Positions 22,155-34,920 of a DNA stretch of 64,000 nucleotides are shown piece by piece. The first letter of the stretch is position 1, and every line of letters starts with the position of its first letter. A model generated the notes under the pieces. The model did not search any database and was not told where the DNA came from. It saw nothing but the letters and a program-made list of their open reading frames with translations. The translations under genes were made by a program, and so were the position numbers. Origin of the DNA: Dermatemys mawii (taxonomy: Eukaryota > Chordata > Testudines > Dermatemydidae); assembly GCA_007922305.1 (NCBI GenBank), contig ML677335.1, positions 35,389,545 through 35,453,544 of the forward strand, written 5' to 3'.

Positions 22155-25100
22155 AATGTTCAGAGTTCTCTGCACCTGTTCAGATGCTTAGGATACTTTC
22201 AGGCTTTATCAAAAGGGCAACAATTTCAGACAGCACAATATGCAATCTGTGAGGAGTTGGATCTCCCCTGCCTAACATGAAGAATGTTGAATGTAAGGGA
22301 ATTACAGAAGAGATCGCATAACAATATTAAATTTGCTCCTGGAATATGGGTATAGAATGTTAAAAAAAAAAAAACTCTCTCAGTCAAGATTTCTACGCAC
22401 TTCTGCTGACGAACATAATATAATGGTCCCAGGGAGCTACATTACCTTATACTAATAGAAAAATATCAGCTGCAATCTCATATAGCATAGTATTTTTTTT
22501 ACATTGCTAATGCTCCCTAAAAGAGAGGGGCATATAATCATGTTGCATTTTCCCCTCTGTTTAGAATTTTCTAGGCAAAATATTACTGCCCCACAGTCTT
22601 GCACCTCACCAATCTCTTTTTCTTAGCTCAAAAGAATCCCAATTAAACCATAGATTGAGTTTCTACCAGGAGAGCCCCCAAAAGCAGCTTTGCAGAGAAA
22701 ATAAACCACACAGCAATAAAAGTAGGACTGGGCATGTTATTTATCCTCAGAATGCTATCAGTTTCCACTGAGATGATTGATTCATGCTGGATCCATAATT
22801 TCATTCCTGCACTGGAAAGGCTGATAATGCATTTTTAATTTCATGTTGGCTCTTTCCTTCTAGTTGTAAACTTATAACAGTAGGCAAGGGGCAAGCTTTC
22901 ATTCAAAGGACTAGATTAGACTCATGCAGTTTAAAAGAAAAACTCAAAACAAGTCACATTTCATAGATCCTAAAACTTATCAAAATCAATAGAGTTTTCT
23001 TTAAAAACAAACGAAATTAAGAAATAAAATAAAATTAAGTGATCCAGCACAACCATGTGATTTGCAGAGTTTTTCAACTGTGTCAAAAGAGACTCACTCA
23101 TGTCATCCCCACTAATGGATTCTAGTGCTGTACTAGCTATTAATGCTGATAAACAGAGTTTCTCTGAAATGGGCAAAATGTCAGCCAGTCTAGCAATGAT
23201 AATGCTTAAACATGTGTCAATGAAGAAATAATGACAATATTTATATGAATGTACAGCTGATCGAGCACAAATGTTTCTTGCAGGGCTACCATGTGATTGT
23301 GGATAAAGATCATTTTGTAAAATGACTGATACTTTTATTGACTAATAGGATAAACAGGTACCATTTAATTGGAAAAATTCACACATTGCTACCTACAAAT
23401 AAGTCGCTGCACTATGAACTGCATATAGATTAATCAAAACACAGCAAATGAAACAGCACTAGAATGTGAGGTGGGCTTCACACACACACACTGGAGAGTA
23501 AGCACCTGCTCAAGCCCCTGTGCAGGCAATCCAGAGCTTTGTCAGAGCGTACGGGGGAGGGGTACTGCATGCTCACTGGAGTAGGTGGATATAGAAATGG
23601 GCCAAAAGGGACAACCAGCTTATAGTCCAGTAGTAAATTACTACCGCCTGGGAATAAGATGGGCTAAGCGGGAAGGGAATGGTGGCTTCCTGTGTTGTTA
23701 CTGGAGTGATGCAATGACATGCCATACTTATTAAAGACCGTGTTGCAGGGACACAATGTACTCAGACAGTATAAGGGCATGATTATGCTTGCACTTACAT
23801 TATTGTAACTCAGGAGTAACTGCAAAAGTTACATCAGTGTAAAACTGCTGTTTAGGAACCTTGCGCTAGAGAGGCACTTAAGCATAATCATAACTTTAAG
23901 CTATCCTATCACTTTCGGTGACTCTACTCATGTGCTTACAGTTAAGCTTGTGCTTGAGTACCTTGCTGAGCTGAGGCAGAATCTGACCCCATGATTCCAT
24001 CTATGTCAATAAAGTATGCTGTTACACACTTGCTTTATTTATTAGCATTTTCCAGAATAAATTGATTGTTAGGTAGGGTTAATATTCAAATGAGAATTAC
24101 TATGCATGTTCTTACAATTATTGAGTTTGTATTTTGATTTTAATGACTAAAAAACTGAGATGTTTGCATGAAGGGTGCTATATAACCATAAGTGACTGAT
24201 TAAATTTTGAATATTTAGCTTGTTCATTAGTACAGTCAGGGGAAAGGGAAGCTTAGGTACCCACTGACTGAAATTCTGCTTTATGATAGTAAAGCAGTGT
24301 TAATATTCCATGCTGACCAGAATGTTTTTCCTCATTTTTGTACGCTGGTTTTGCTTTCTTTTTTGTGTGAATGTCCTGTGCCTTCAGGCTAAAGGCTAAG
24401 GCTACAGAAATATCTCCTTACTGCATTTACATCCTTGTAAAAGTCAAACACCGCAGTGAATTTGCTGCTCTCAAATGCAAGGAGTTGATAGCACAGGTTC
24501 AAGCTTGCATAAGTAGGGGAAACTACCATCCAAGCTCATGCACATAGCAATGATAGTGCTCATTATTTACTTGGAGTGTTACACACTATTCCTAATCTGG
24601 GTATCCATTTAGCAAAGTCTCCCATCCTACCAAATCGTGAGATTAATTTCTTATATGCACAAATGGGGACTAGAATGAATCCTGTAAATGTACACTGAAT
24701 TATTACCCAAGTCAGTATTTATACCTGGGGGAATGGTACCAATCTGCTGGCCCATATTATATATAACTTCAAGTGATAACATTTTTTGTGGTATTTTGTG
24801 TTACTTTTGTTATACAGCTACAACAAACATGCTTTAGCTTTTGTCCATTAATTTTGCATCCTGGTCTCAGTTTGAAAAATAGCCATCACCTGACATGAAA
24901 ATATGCAAATTAATGTAAATGTATGGCATTTAACAGGCAATTATGCTGGTATAAATTAATTAATTTTCTTTATTTGTGGCCTCTTGCTGTAGGAACAATC
25001 ACCTAATTAACTGTTTTCCTGACTAGTTTCCTATTTAATTCCAGTTATTCGCACAGAACTTCACTGGCATAAGAAAGCCTGAAATTGCTCTAACAATTTT

Positions 25101-26990
25101 TTTCACCATTATCCATACAAAAGGCCATAGGTATAGGGTGAACTCTATAGATTATATCATAATTTAATGTACAGTCAGAATACTTCAACTGATTTCACTA
25201 GAGGTATGGCAATTTACCTCAGCTGGGGTCCTGGGCCTTCCTGTAAATCATCAATTAGGACTTGCTGCTTTCACAGACCCAGGCATCAAAATATCACAGC
25301 TGAGATCTCATTGTTGAAATCAGTGATATTGAAATGAGAAGTCATGGAGATTTTTTAATGTTCCAGTGTATGTAAAATTGCATGCTAAAATTTGCAGGAA
25401 TGCAAAGGTCTTCCCCTTAAGTTGCTTTCTTTAGAATTATGCACAGTAGCATGTTTTCAAAATATATTGCTGTGTGATAATTTTCAACATTTAAGTATTT
25501 CATTAGAATGAGTTTAAGGTACAGTTATATTGCTTGGATTGCATGTTATATTGTAGTACAGTATAAGACGGTTCCACCTTGATTTTAGCTCATTCAGCCA
25601 CCTCCTGCCATCACGTATTATAGAAACTGCTTGTTGACTTCAGTGGGAGTTGCACACTTAGGGTTGCCCATTTTGATTGGACATTTTCCTGAAGGTTTCA
25701 CCACGTGACTTAATCTTTCATTAAAGATTAATCTTTATTTTCTGGGGACTCCACGACAATGCTGGAGGGTTGGAAACCCTTTACACACTTGGACGGATGC
25801 CAGGACATAGCCTGGTGTTCATTATTAATTCTGCTCCAAATATAATCTGCTCCCAGCCTATGTTCAGCAGATACAATTCATCAAATTGGTCATTTCTGGC
25901 CCATCATAAACCTGTCTTTGTTTAATTCTTTCCCCACAGGAAAACTAACCCAGCAGACAGAAAGGAGCTTACTCAGAATTTAAAGCTATATTGCTGTGTC
26001 TAAAGAAAGCTATCCAGTCCAGTGACAGATCTCACTTATGCCAATTTGAAACTGTGTATTAATATACTCAGGGTCAGCTCCATCTATGGAATAAATTGGT
26101 GTAGCTGCATGGAAGTTATTGGACTACACAAATATAACACAGCTGAGGTGCTGTATGTTTTATCATCATTAGTACTATGTATTATTTTTATTGTGATAGT
26201 ACTGAGAGGCTCCAATCAGCCGTTAGGTTCATGTAAAGCAGATAGTGAAGGCACTGACTTACTCTACATTTCACAGTCCCAACAGAAAGCACATCTCTGA
26301 ACAACAGTGTCATGTCTTCATGCTGTATATGTACACTGCATGCTTCCTCTGGCTTAGTACTTAACCATTTGTTTTCCCCTCCTGGCGATTTCTGTTAATA
26401 TCTTTCATGTAGGAGGACATTTTATTTGTTTGCTTTCCTTCCTTTCTTGTGCTTTGGTTCACTATAGTTATCTCTTTGGAAAATACTGTTATTTTGGATT
26501 GCTATTGTTCTCTTTTGGTTCCTGGGGAAATCCTCTTATATCCAAACAGTCATAAAAAAATTTCTTAAACAAGGATTACAAACAAAACATCTGTCCTCTG
26601 CATTCAATATCTTTTTTACTGCCCTGTTTCTACATCTCAAGGAATCAAAACTGTTTGGAGCTACAAACTAATGCATGCACTAGAGCATTGCATTCAATTA
26701 CTTGAGCTAAAAAAAGACAGCATTGAATTGACTTGACTCAAGCTACGCAATCATTGATACACAAGGGTGGCATGATGAATATTGACTTGATACTTTTATT
26801 TGTGTTTAACTTACTTTGGGATTTATGGAATATGTCTGCCATGAAATTATATAAGAGCTTGTTTGCACAGTTTGTACACTTTCAAAGTGCTGGGCAAGCT
26901 TTCAGACATGTGACTCAGATTTTAATGGAAACTGCATAACTAAAACCAGTTCAGCTGTTTGGAAATTTAGGTCTTTTGCAAAGAAATGTA
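22155..26990. other. Gene-free AT-rich interval, possible conserved noncoding DNA
   Basis: No exon is supported. A palindromic repeat relic lies at 23780-23995. The block at about 24890-25040 contains an octamer (ATGCAAAT near 24903) and clustered TAATTA motifs near 24958 and 25008, and is free of recognised repeats, but conservation cannot be judged from one sequence. Confidence 0.5.
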
Positions 26991-27003
26991 TACTCTTTTT
27001 CTT

Positions 27004-27096
27004 TATTATTAATCTTTTGACATTAAATATGTGATATGCATTAAATATTATTATTAATAATATTATTAATCTTTCAACATTAAATATGTGATACGC
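27004..27096. repeat. Local direct duplication of a 36-bp AT-rich unit
   Basis: The unit at 27004-27039 ('tattattaatctttt...gtgatatgc') recurs at 27061-27096 with 33 of 36 bases identical. The 21 bp between them are (att)n-rich. Confidence 0.85.
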
Positions 27097-27588
27097 CATC
27101 AGATGCCCACTGATGGCTCAGCTGTATTTCAGTAAAGCTCTTAGGACAATAAAAAGGATGTGACATACTAATCTGACATGTAGATAAAACCTAGAAGTTT
27201 GTTGTTTTTAATTTCTCTTTAATGTAACCTGTTACATACATTTTAATGCCGTTCAAATATAGAATTCCTATGATAGCAAATTTGGAGTCTAATTCTTACT
27301 ATGGTAGGATTGAACACTTTCAACTGAAATTATTTGAAGCTGTATGAATTGATGACAACATGGAATGGACAAGGTGGTTCTGGAGGATTTGGCAAAGATG
27401 TGAGGACTTTCAGTCCTCTACCCACAAATCCAGCTTTTGCCTGTAATAACCTAGTCGTCAACAATTGATTTCTAAAAAAACCCAACCCATATACAAGGAT
27501 GGATTGTAATCTTACAATCTACCTTGAATAAGTGGTGGAGCATAGCCATGCTGCCTCAGGAGCAGGCCAAAGAATGAATTGTGACTCA

Positions 27589-27875
27589 GACCTGGTCTAC
27601 ATTATGGTGGTAATTTGGCCTAAGCTACACAATTCCAGCTACATGAATAATGTAGCTGGGGTCGATGTAGCTTAGGTCACTTACTGCGGGGTCTACAATG
27701 TACTGGGGGAAACTCTCCTTTCAACTTACCTTATATGTCTCGTTCTGGTGGAGTACTGGAGTCTACGGGAGAGAACTCTGCAGTCAATTTAAAGGGTCTT
27801 CACTAGACTCGCTAAATTGACTCCCAGTGCATTGATTACCACAGTGTCAATTCCTGGTAAGTGGAGACATACCTT
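27589..27875. mobile_element. MITE-like element with internal hairpin
   Basis: The left end reads 'agacctggtctacatta' and the right end 'agtggagacatacctt', the 'gtctac...gtagac' style ends of common turtle MITEs. Inside, 27621-27644 ('taagctacacaattccagct' onward) and 27650-27674 are imperfect inverted copies and form a strong hairpin. No TSD could be fixed. There is no coding capacity. Identity is partly from memory. Confidence 0.5.
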
Positions 27876-28399
27876 CAGAGACCGAATTCCTCCTCTGCTC
27901 CCGCCTTGCTCTGGTGAGAGGGACTGAGTTTTCATTGAGTAGGTGTGCATCCAGTCAGCCTCTTAGCATGGAGTCCCAACAGCTTATCTCCAGGGAGATC
28001 CCCCCACTACTTATCCCTCCCTCCCTCTCTGCTCACTCATTTTCAGCAGATAATACTGGGCAAGTAGCTTCATCAGCTCTCCCCACTACAGCTGGCTTTA
28101 CAATTTACAGCAGGGACAAGCAGAAAAGGGTTCTGTCAATAGAGACTGAATTACCCTAACTTCTTGAGATGGTAGCCCTTCAAGGCAAGGGTTGAAGCCC
28201 TTCAAGTTGAGGGTTGAGGTACATTTGTAGAGCATCATGGGAAGTGCACTTTGCCTCACCTTGTGGTGTTCTGTACTTTCAGTGCAGTTACTTTCCCTGT
28301 GCTGTGAATCTGGCACTACAAATCATTAGTGCTAAACTGACTTAAAAAAAGTCATTTATGAAAAATATAGGTGCTACAAATGTGAGAGTGGATATATGG

Positions 28400-28545
28400 A
28401 TATTTGGCTGCCAGGGGCATTGAGCTAAATGGGTGAAGTAGGGAATATTTACAAAAAGCACTAGTGGCATTAGGCACCTACATTTTGTTGACTTCCAATG
28501 GGAATTTATAGCAGATAAGGATCTGGCCCCAAACTTCCATTTCTA
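28400..28545. repeat. Degenerate palindromic amniote repeat
   Basis: It contains 'ggcattaggcacctacattt', 'tgacttccaatgggaattta' and 'ggatctggcccca', the wording of the bird/reptile palindromic family built on 'aggcacctaa' and 'tgacttcaatggga'. Related relics are at 34290-34445, 36905-37010 and 56255-56350. Confidence 0.45.
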
Positions 28546-29939
28546 CCTTTGAAAATATCCCCCACTTTGATTAGATCTAACAAATAACTCAGAATTTTTT
28601 AAATTCAAAATGGAACACAAGCAAGGGGCAAGTTTCTCAAACAAGACTCCTTATTAGAAGTTATTTATTCATTAATTATTGTGAATGATTCTTAGTCAGT
28701 AGCTCACTCTCAGACAACTGTTTGTAACTATTTAGTTTAAAAAATCAGAAATATCTTGACTGGGCACTAGCTCATATCTGTCTCCTGACTGGATGAACAT
28801 AATCCTTAGAATCTAGTTTCCAGTTCAAATATGAAAGTGAATTGGAAATTTGCTTCCTGCAAATATTTTCCAGTATTTCCTTACGTACATACTTTCCATA
28901 AACATCCTTGCCAGTAAATTAGATGAACAGAATATTCTTAGTAAGCAAACACAAAAGAGGTGCAAACACAGAAAAGCTAAGTCATTTGGACCAAATTGTG
29001 AACTCCTTAAAGGATTAGTCCCATTCAAAATCTTATTTAAATTAATGTTTCACAATCCGGACATTAAAATGAGGATGTGTACTTGCTGGACATGTGTTTA
29101 GTATTAACCATGTGCTAACTTAATCATATTGGAAAAAAGTTAAACTGTATATATTATGTGCAAATACACTATACTTTTTAGATAGTTCTTCTGTGAATCT
29201 TTTTGTCATATGTTTATAATACACTTAAACAAAGTCTCATCATTTTCTCATATAATTTGCCTTTACAACATGTTCCAGCCTCTTAGTTGGAAAAACAAAT
29301 GTAAATCTAAACTCTCAGTTGTTCTCTTACACCTTTTCTTTTTATTTTATTTCTCACCTGGTTGAAGTAGTATGCCCCAAATATCTCTGCATTATTTTTA
29401 TTCAAGTGTTCCCAGCTAAATCCACTGGACTACATGCATATGAAATAATTAGCAATTCCAGCCTAACACTGAAATTGAAAGGCTCTGTGTTTAGGTTGAT
29501 AAACCTTCTTAAAATAAGCAAAGTATCAGTACTTTCCTTCAGTTTTTTAATAGGGAATATCTTCTTCCCCATGACCACCTCCTACCCCCACTCCATACAG
29601 AATTAATGGATGGAAAATATCCAAAATAGCATAAGTAGCTTCAATTGCTAGGGGAAATTTAGGTATAGACAATTACTACTATTTGAATACGGCCATGACA
29701 CCATATTTTGATCTTCCATCAACATAGCTTTAATGTACCTTTAAACCTGACATTAGCTATACATAAGTAGGTGGCTCAGATCACAAAGGGGAGGGAAGGG
29801 GCATTTCTCTTTTATACCATTTACTGCCATCTTCACAGTAGTGGGTCAAATTTGGTTTGGCAGTGTGTATCTGTAATGGTTCCAGTGAAGTAACACTCTG
29901 TAAACCCAGAGCACCCAGGATAGACTCTTGTATACTTCA

Positions 29940-30035
29940 CCGTTATGGGACAGATCTTTCATTGGTATAAACTGACATAACTTCACTGAAGTAAATGGCA
30001 CTATGATAATTTGAACCAGTTGACGATCTGGCCCT
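29940..30035. repeat. Degenerate palindromic amniote repeat
   Basis: The left half 'gggacagatctttcattggt' plus 'ataaactgacataacttcac' pairs imperfectly with the right half 'gataatttgaaccagttg' plus 'acgatctggccc', around 'tgaagtaaatggcac'. Similar sequences are near 47448-47515, 60698-60770 and 62505-62610. Confidence 0.5.
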
Positions 30036-30199
30036 ATGTTTGCATTTATATATATGCATACATTATAGCATGGACACTACAGTAGTAGCCACAATATCAA
30101 AGCTTCTAAGCAGTTATTTTTAAAGCTCTCTCCTAAAACTCTCTGAAACTTTCACTGTTTTTGATTCTTGAAAATTATACACACATGCTATAACAAACT

Positions 30200-30790
30200 A
30201 AAACTCACAAGTGTAGCACCTCCTGCTGGTCATCTGGGAATTAGCTTTTTTGCAGCCTTGAAGCACCCTCTGCTGGTTGGTGTCTTGCCTCCCGTATCCT
30301 TCACGGACCCCAGTGCCCCTTTACCTAGGGGTAAATACCCCCTCATTCTGGGTCTCCCCTCCCAGGGGAACCCCCAACTCTCTAAGCCCACCTCACCTAT
30401 GTGGCTACTGCCAGTCATCATCTGGCCCCTGCTAATTGGGGCAGACTGCAGTCTGTAATGACCACATCATTGGCAAGGGGTTAGGACCAGCTGCCTTCTG
30501 GGCTGCCCTTCTATAGCTGAGTACTTCCACAGGCCTTCACCAAGGTCTGCAGCCTGGGGAGTTGCGAAGTTGCAGCTCCTCAGCTCCCTTTGCCCTTTTT
30601 CCCCACCCTGCTCTGCTCTCAGGCAGCCAGGTCCTTCTCCCTCCAAAGCTAGAGAGGGATTCTCCCCAGCTCCTGGCTACACTCTTCCTATCAGGGCCGG
30701 CTGGGCCCTGATTGAGCCGGCCACAGCTGTGGCTCAACTGCTCTCACTTCTTTTCCCAGCCGCAGCCCTCTCCATTCTCTATTTTTCCCA
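30200..30790. repeat. LTR-like remnant, GC-rich
   Basis: From 'tgtagcacctcctgctgg' through 'gggtctcccctcccagggga', 'ctactgccagtcatcatctg' and 'agctagagagggattctccc', this matches a turtle LTR-type repeat I recall. It is much more GC-rich than its surroundings. Frames of 60-96 codons on both strands reflect composition, not genes. No terminal repeats or TSD are fixed. Confidence 0.5.
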
Positions 30791-31207
30791 TTCTCAGAGG
30801 TGTGTATTATACTTGCAACCTTTTTCAATATTGCCAACACCATGAGTTCAAAAAAAACAATCACCGCTCCATCCAAATCATGAGATTTAAAATATTATAA
30901 TATACATATACAAAATCATGTTCTTTTCATTTGCCTTTTGATTTTTGAGCTGGAGAGTCACATTTTACCATCCTTTTCCCACAATCATAAAGTCTAGAAT
31001 ATTTTATTATTATTATTTTAAAATGAAAACAGAGATTTCATGAAATCACACTATTCCAGGAGTTGGGGCTTTAAGTTAAACTCCAAATACTGTGAGGCTC
31101 ATTACAAAATTACGAGAGTTGTCAACATTGTGTTTTTGATTTTGCAAAACATGTGAAGCTGACAGTTGAAATATATCATGCAGGTAGCCCTTAGTGAGAA
31201 ATAGAAT

Positions 31208-31527
31208 AGTGGTTCTCAATCAGAGGTACATGTAACCTTGGGGTTACTCAGAGGTCTTCCAGGGGATACATCAAATCATGTAGATATTTTCCTAGTTTTA
31301 CAACAGGCTATGTAAAAAGCACTAGCAAAGTCAGTACAAACTAAAATTTCATAGAGACAATGATTTGTTTAAACTGCTCTGTATACTACACTGTATGCTA
31401 TACATGTTAGAAAATTGCCTACTGAGTGTAGAGATATGCTCATGGAAGAATATAATTTAAAGACGTTCCTTCATAAGGGACAGTACTATGAATATAGGAA
31501 TGTAGAGAAGCTGGGGTTGAGAACACA
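31208..31527. mobile_element. Probable hAT-like MITE, degraded
   Basis: The left end 'agtggttctcaatcagagg' and the right end 'ctggggttgagaacaca' are imperfect inverted repeats. The left 200 bp ('ttacaacaggctatgtaaaa', 'aatttcatagagacaatg') match a non-autonomous element that I recall from turtle genomes. TSD not determined. Confidence 0.6.
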
Positions 31528-31980
31528 GCTTAGTATGTGCAGGAATTCACCATAGAAGCTTTCTCGTTTGTAAGTTTTATTCCCTTCTTATTCACTGGCT
31601 TGTTGTTTAATGATCCTCAAGATCATCAAACGGTGTATTCACAATAGATCAATCTGTCTGAGTGTATGTTAGTAGAATTCGAATTAGCAGACCACGAGTT
31701 TGTTCACCTAGGGCTTGAGATGCCTACACTCAACCGTAAACACAGGTGTGGAATTGTTGAACCCTTGGTCTCAACCTAGTTCCTCAGGGACTATACTAAA
31801 TTATGCAAGTCCAAGACCAGCCACCCATATCCCAAACTTCCTAGCGCTCTCCCCAAACGTGGCCACTCTAGCTCTGTTTGTGGTGCAGTGTGGGAGAACT
31901 TGGCTGCCCACAAAACTTGACTGTTCAGAGGACAAATACAGTCAGCCTGCGGAATTGTGAGATACTTTTGTAAGACTCTC

Positions 31981-32330
31981 AGGCCTCGTCTACGCTGCAG
32001 CTTACAGCACTGAAACGTTCTTCACTCAGGGGTATGAAAAAGCACTCACCTGAATTCTGCAAGTTTCAGTACTGTAAAGTGGCAGTGTAGATAGTGCTGC
32101 TGCACTCCCAGTGCTGGTAGCTATTCCTCTCATAGAGGTGGTTTTAATACAGCACTGAGAGAGCTCAGAAATTGTGCTTGAACCCTGGGTCCCAGTTTGA
32201 CTCAGATTTGGACCCTACATCCCTGTGGGGCCATAGATCCAGTCCCTGGCTCAGTGCAATTTGCGTGTAAATGAAAAGGGGGTTATACTGAGCCTGAGTT
32301 GGAACCATGGACTTACATTGCAGTGCTGGC
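31981..32330. mobile_element. MITE-like element with ctgtaaag-type half-sites
   Basis: The left end 'aggcctcgtctacgctgcag' and the right end near 32318-32334 ('attgcagtgctggcataac') are imperfect inverted repeats. The inner segments 'cagcttacagcactgaaa' and 'tttcagtactgtaaagtgg' are inverted copies of each other. A familiar non-autonomous reptile DNA element by memory. It has no coding frame. Confidence 0.5.
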
Positions 32331-34289
32331 ATAACTTGAGAGTTTTTTTTATAGTGCCCAGCAATTTAATATGCAAGCAATCCTGTTATGTCCTCTTCTT
32401 AAGAGCAAGGAGGATTTAGATAATAATATGAGAATTAGTTGCTATGAAATATCAACCCTCTATCAATTTGCAGGATTGTTATTTTTCTGCACTAGTTTTA
32501 ACCATCAGGGTGTAACATGTTCTCAGACTGAGGAACACTCTCTCAGCTTAGAATGATTGAGCTCAGCTTTGTGTTCACTCTGAGGCTGAGATGTGGATGA
32601 TACTTTCTGGGGATCTGTCTTGCATCACCAATTGCATTATCCTTAATGTTTCTTCAGATAAGGGGAACAAAAATAAGCTATTCAGTCTCCTAGTGAGCAA
32701 TGTGCCATGTAGGGCTATGAGCGGAATATATGTAACAAAAACTCTAAAAACACAGAAAGAATAATACGATGCTGATGTGAAAGGAAATAAGAAGAACAGT
32801 GTGAATTATAAAGCGAGGACAGACAAATGCATGTTTTGTAATAACAAAGCAACTCCACCCTCTCCCTTACTCCTACTAAAAAAAAATAGAAAAATTACTA
32901 GGAAATATATATTTTTTAAAAAATGCATCTAAATGTCTGTCCCCCAATTTGCTTCCACTGCTCACAGTAGCACTGCTCTGAAACAACCACAAGTCTGAAG
33001 CATCCTGGGTATTGACAGGCAAATAAGCAAGCCAATCAATCCTGCTTTGCTTCTGAAATCGCATAGCTACTAATGCTACAAGTACAGTGGCTTTTAAGAT
33101 GGAATGTATCATGTAGGCCAGATACCACTGCAGTTTGTTATTTCTTGGTTGCATACCACAATCACCTGCCCTGGTGGAAGAGATTCTAGGTATACGCAAC
33201 TGAAAGAGAGACTGAGGTTGAAAAATAAGAATTCAAATAACCAGTTCAGAGATCCAGTCTTCAGTTCAAATTTCAAACATCCCCAAAATTCAAGAGGTTC
33301 TCGGATTTCAAATATTGGTTCAGGCCCTCTAATATCCATCCAGGCACAGTGGACCAGATGGATGGGAATACAGAAATGACTGTACTGGATATTCAGATAT
33401 TTTTGTTATCCATGTAAGTGTCCACTCCTTTTCTGAAACTTGCTATGTTCTTGTTCTGAAAGATATCTTGTGGCAATAAGTGTCACAGCCTAATTGTAGG
33501 TTGTGTGAGAAAATATTTGTATCCATTTAAAAATGCTCAGTATAATGCTACATAAAGCAATGGAAATAAAAACAGGATGGATTTGGTGCCAAGAGATTAT
33601 TGGGAAGTAAAAGTAGGGAAATATTTCCAAACCTCTGGTTTGTAGAGCACACAGATATTTTCTTTCCAGTGCTCGGACACTGGCACTGCCATGAAATAGC
33701 TCTCAGCTGGAAGAGTTTTCTGTTGCCTCTCACTATTTAATTGCATACTAAGTAGTCAGATTGTAAATATATTTGCCTTTTTCAAAACAGATCTCTTGAA
33801 CTAAATCATTATTGATTTATTTAATGCTCCTCCTAGAAATCAATCTTAGACGTTATTCCCTATTCTGTGGCTCTGAAAGATTTTGAGATATTCTCTTTGA
33901 CAAGTTCAGGAAAAATCAGCCATTTGCTTTCTAAACAGGCAAAGATGTCATTTGTCTGAGATAAGTCATCATCTTGGTGATCAAAATTACAGCCTTTCTG
34001 TAACAAATAAAATGTGAGTGAAATGAGGTAAAAGGTTTGACCAAAATTATCACATAAATCTGCTCTTAAGGTAATGATTTTTAGTGCCACAAAGAAAACA
34101 GACATTTAGATAGACACTTGTGGAGGGGCTTAGTAGTTTAAAAATCATTCAAATATGAATATTTTTAGTGCTAGTTTAATGGTCCCTTTTAGTGCTGTTT
34201 GCAATTGGCACATCTTGATTAGTGATGGGGAACTCTGACAGATTAACAGATTTCATTTGGAACAAACTTTTCAAAAGCTGTGAAGTGAC

Positions 34290-34445
34290 ATAGATCATAT
34301 TTTCAAAGTTATTTAGGCACCAAAAGATGCAGATAAGCATCTAATGTGATTTTCAAAAGAAACTAAGCAGGTTAGATGTCACTTTGAAGAGAATTAGGCT
34401 CCCAGGAGTTTTGAAAATTCCCTGAGGGTGCCTATCTACATCTTT
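34290..34445. repeat. Degenerate palindromic amniote repeat
   Basis: 'gttatttaggcaccaaaaga' and 'tgcagataagcatctaatg' in the left half correspond, inverted, to 'attaggctcccaggagtttt' and 'ggtgcctatctacatc' in the right half. Same family as 36905-37010. Confidence 0.5.
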
Positions 34446-34880
34446 AAGATCTTTAACATCTACATGTTTAACAAGGAAAAGGCATTAGTCAAATATCTTG
34501 AAACAAAGGAATCATCAAAATGGAACAGGCCCAACCAGTGAAGTATTCTGTATTTGACAGTGACTGGTATCAGCAACTGCAGAGGAAGGTGCAAGAAATG
34601 CTGCAGTTATGAAAGAACCTGTTTATTGGAGCCTGGATTAGTTTGGGGGTGCAAACACATGTGTCACTAACACCATGTTCTTCATTCAGCCAGCTACTTC
34701 AAGTTAATGAAGAAGATGAGATTTGTGAAGCAGAGACAGAGAGTTTATGAGCTTTAGTTATACAGACATATCTAACTGAAATCAACCAAAATAACATGAG
34801 TACAAAAAATATAACAAAATCCTCTCTCCCCCTGATTGTACATACCAGCTGTAGACTAGTACAAGATTCAACAATGGGGG

Positions 34881-34920
34881 GCTGCTTTCTTACTTCCAAG
34901 ACTGCTTTCTTACTTCCAAC
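34881..34920. repeat. 20-bp tandem pair
   Basis: The 20-bp unit 'gctgctttcttacttccaag' (34881-34900) is followed directly by a second copy differing only at its first and last base (34901-34920). Confidence 0.9.

Noticed and set aside
30168..30900. Overlapping frames of 60-96 codons on both strands in a GC-rich island, first considered as an exon or CpG island
   Set aside because: The sequence matches an LTR-type repeat from memory, and CpG is not enriched by eye. Frames on both strands are a composition effect.
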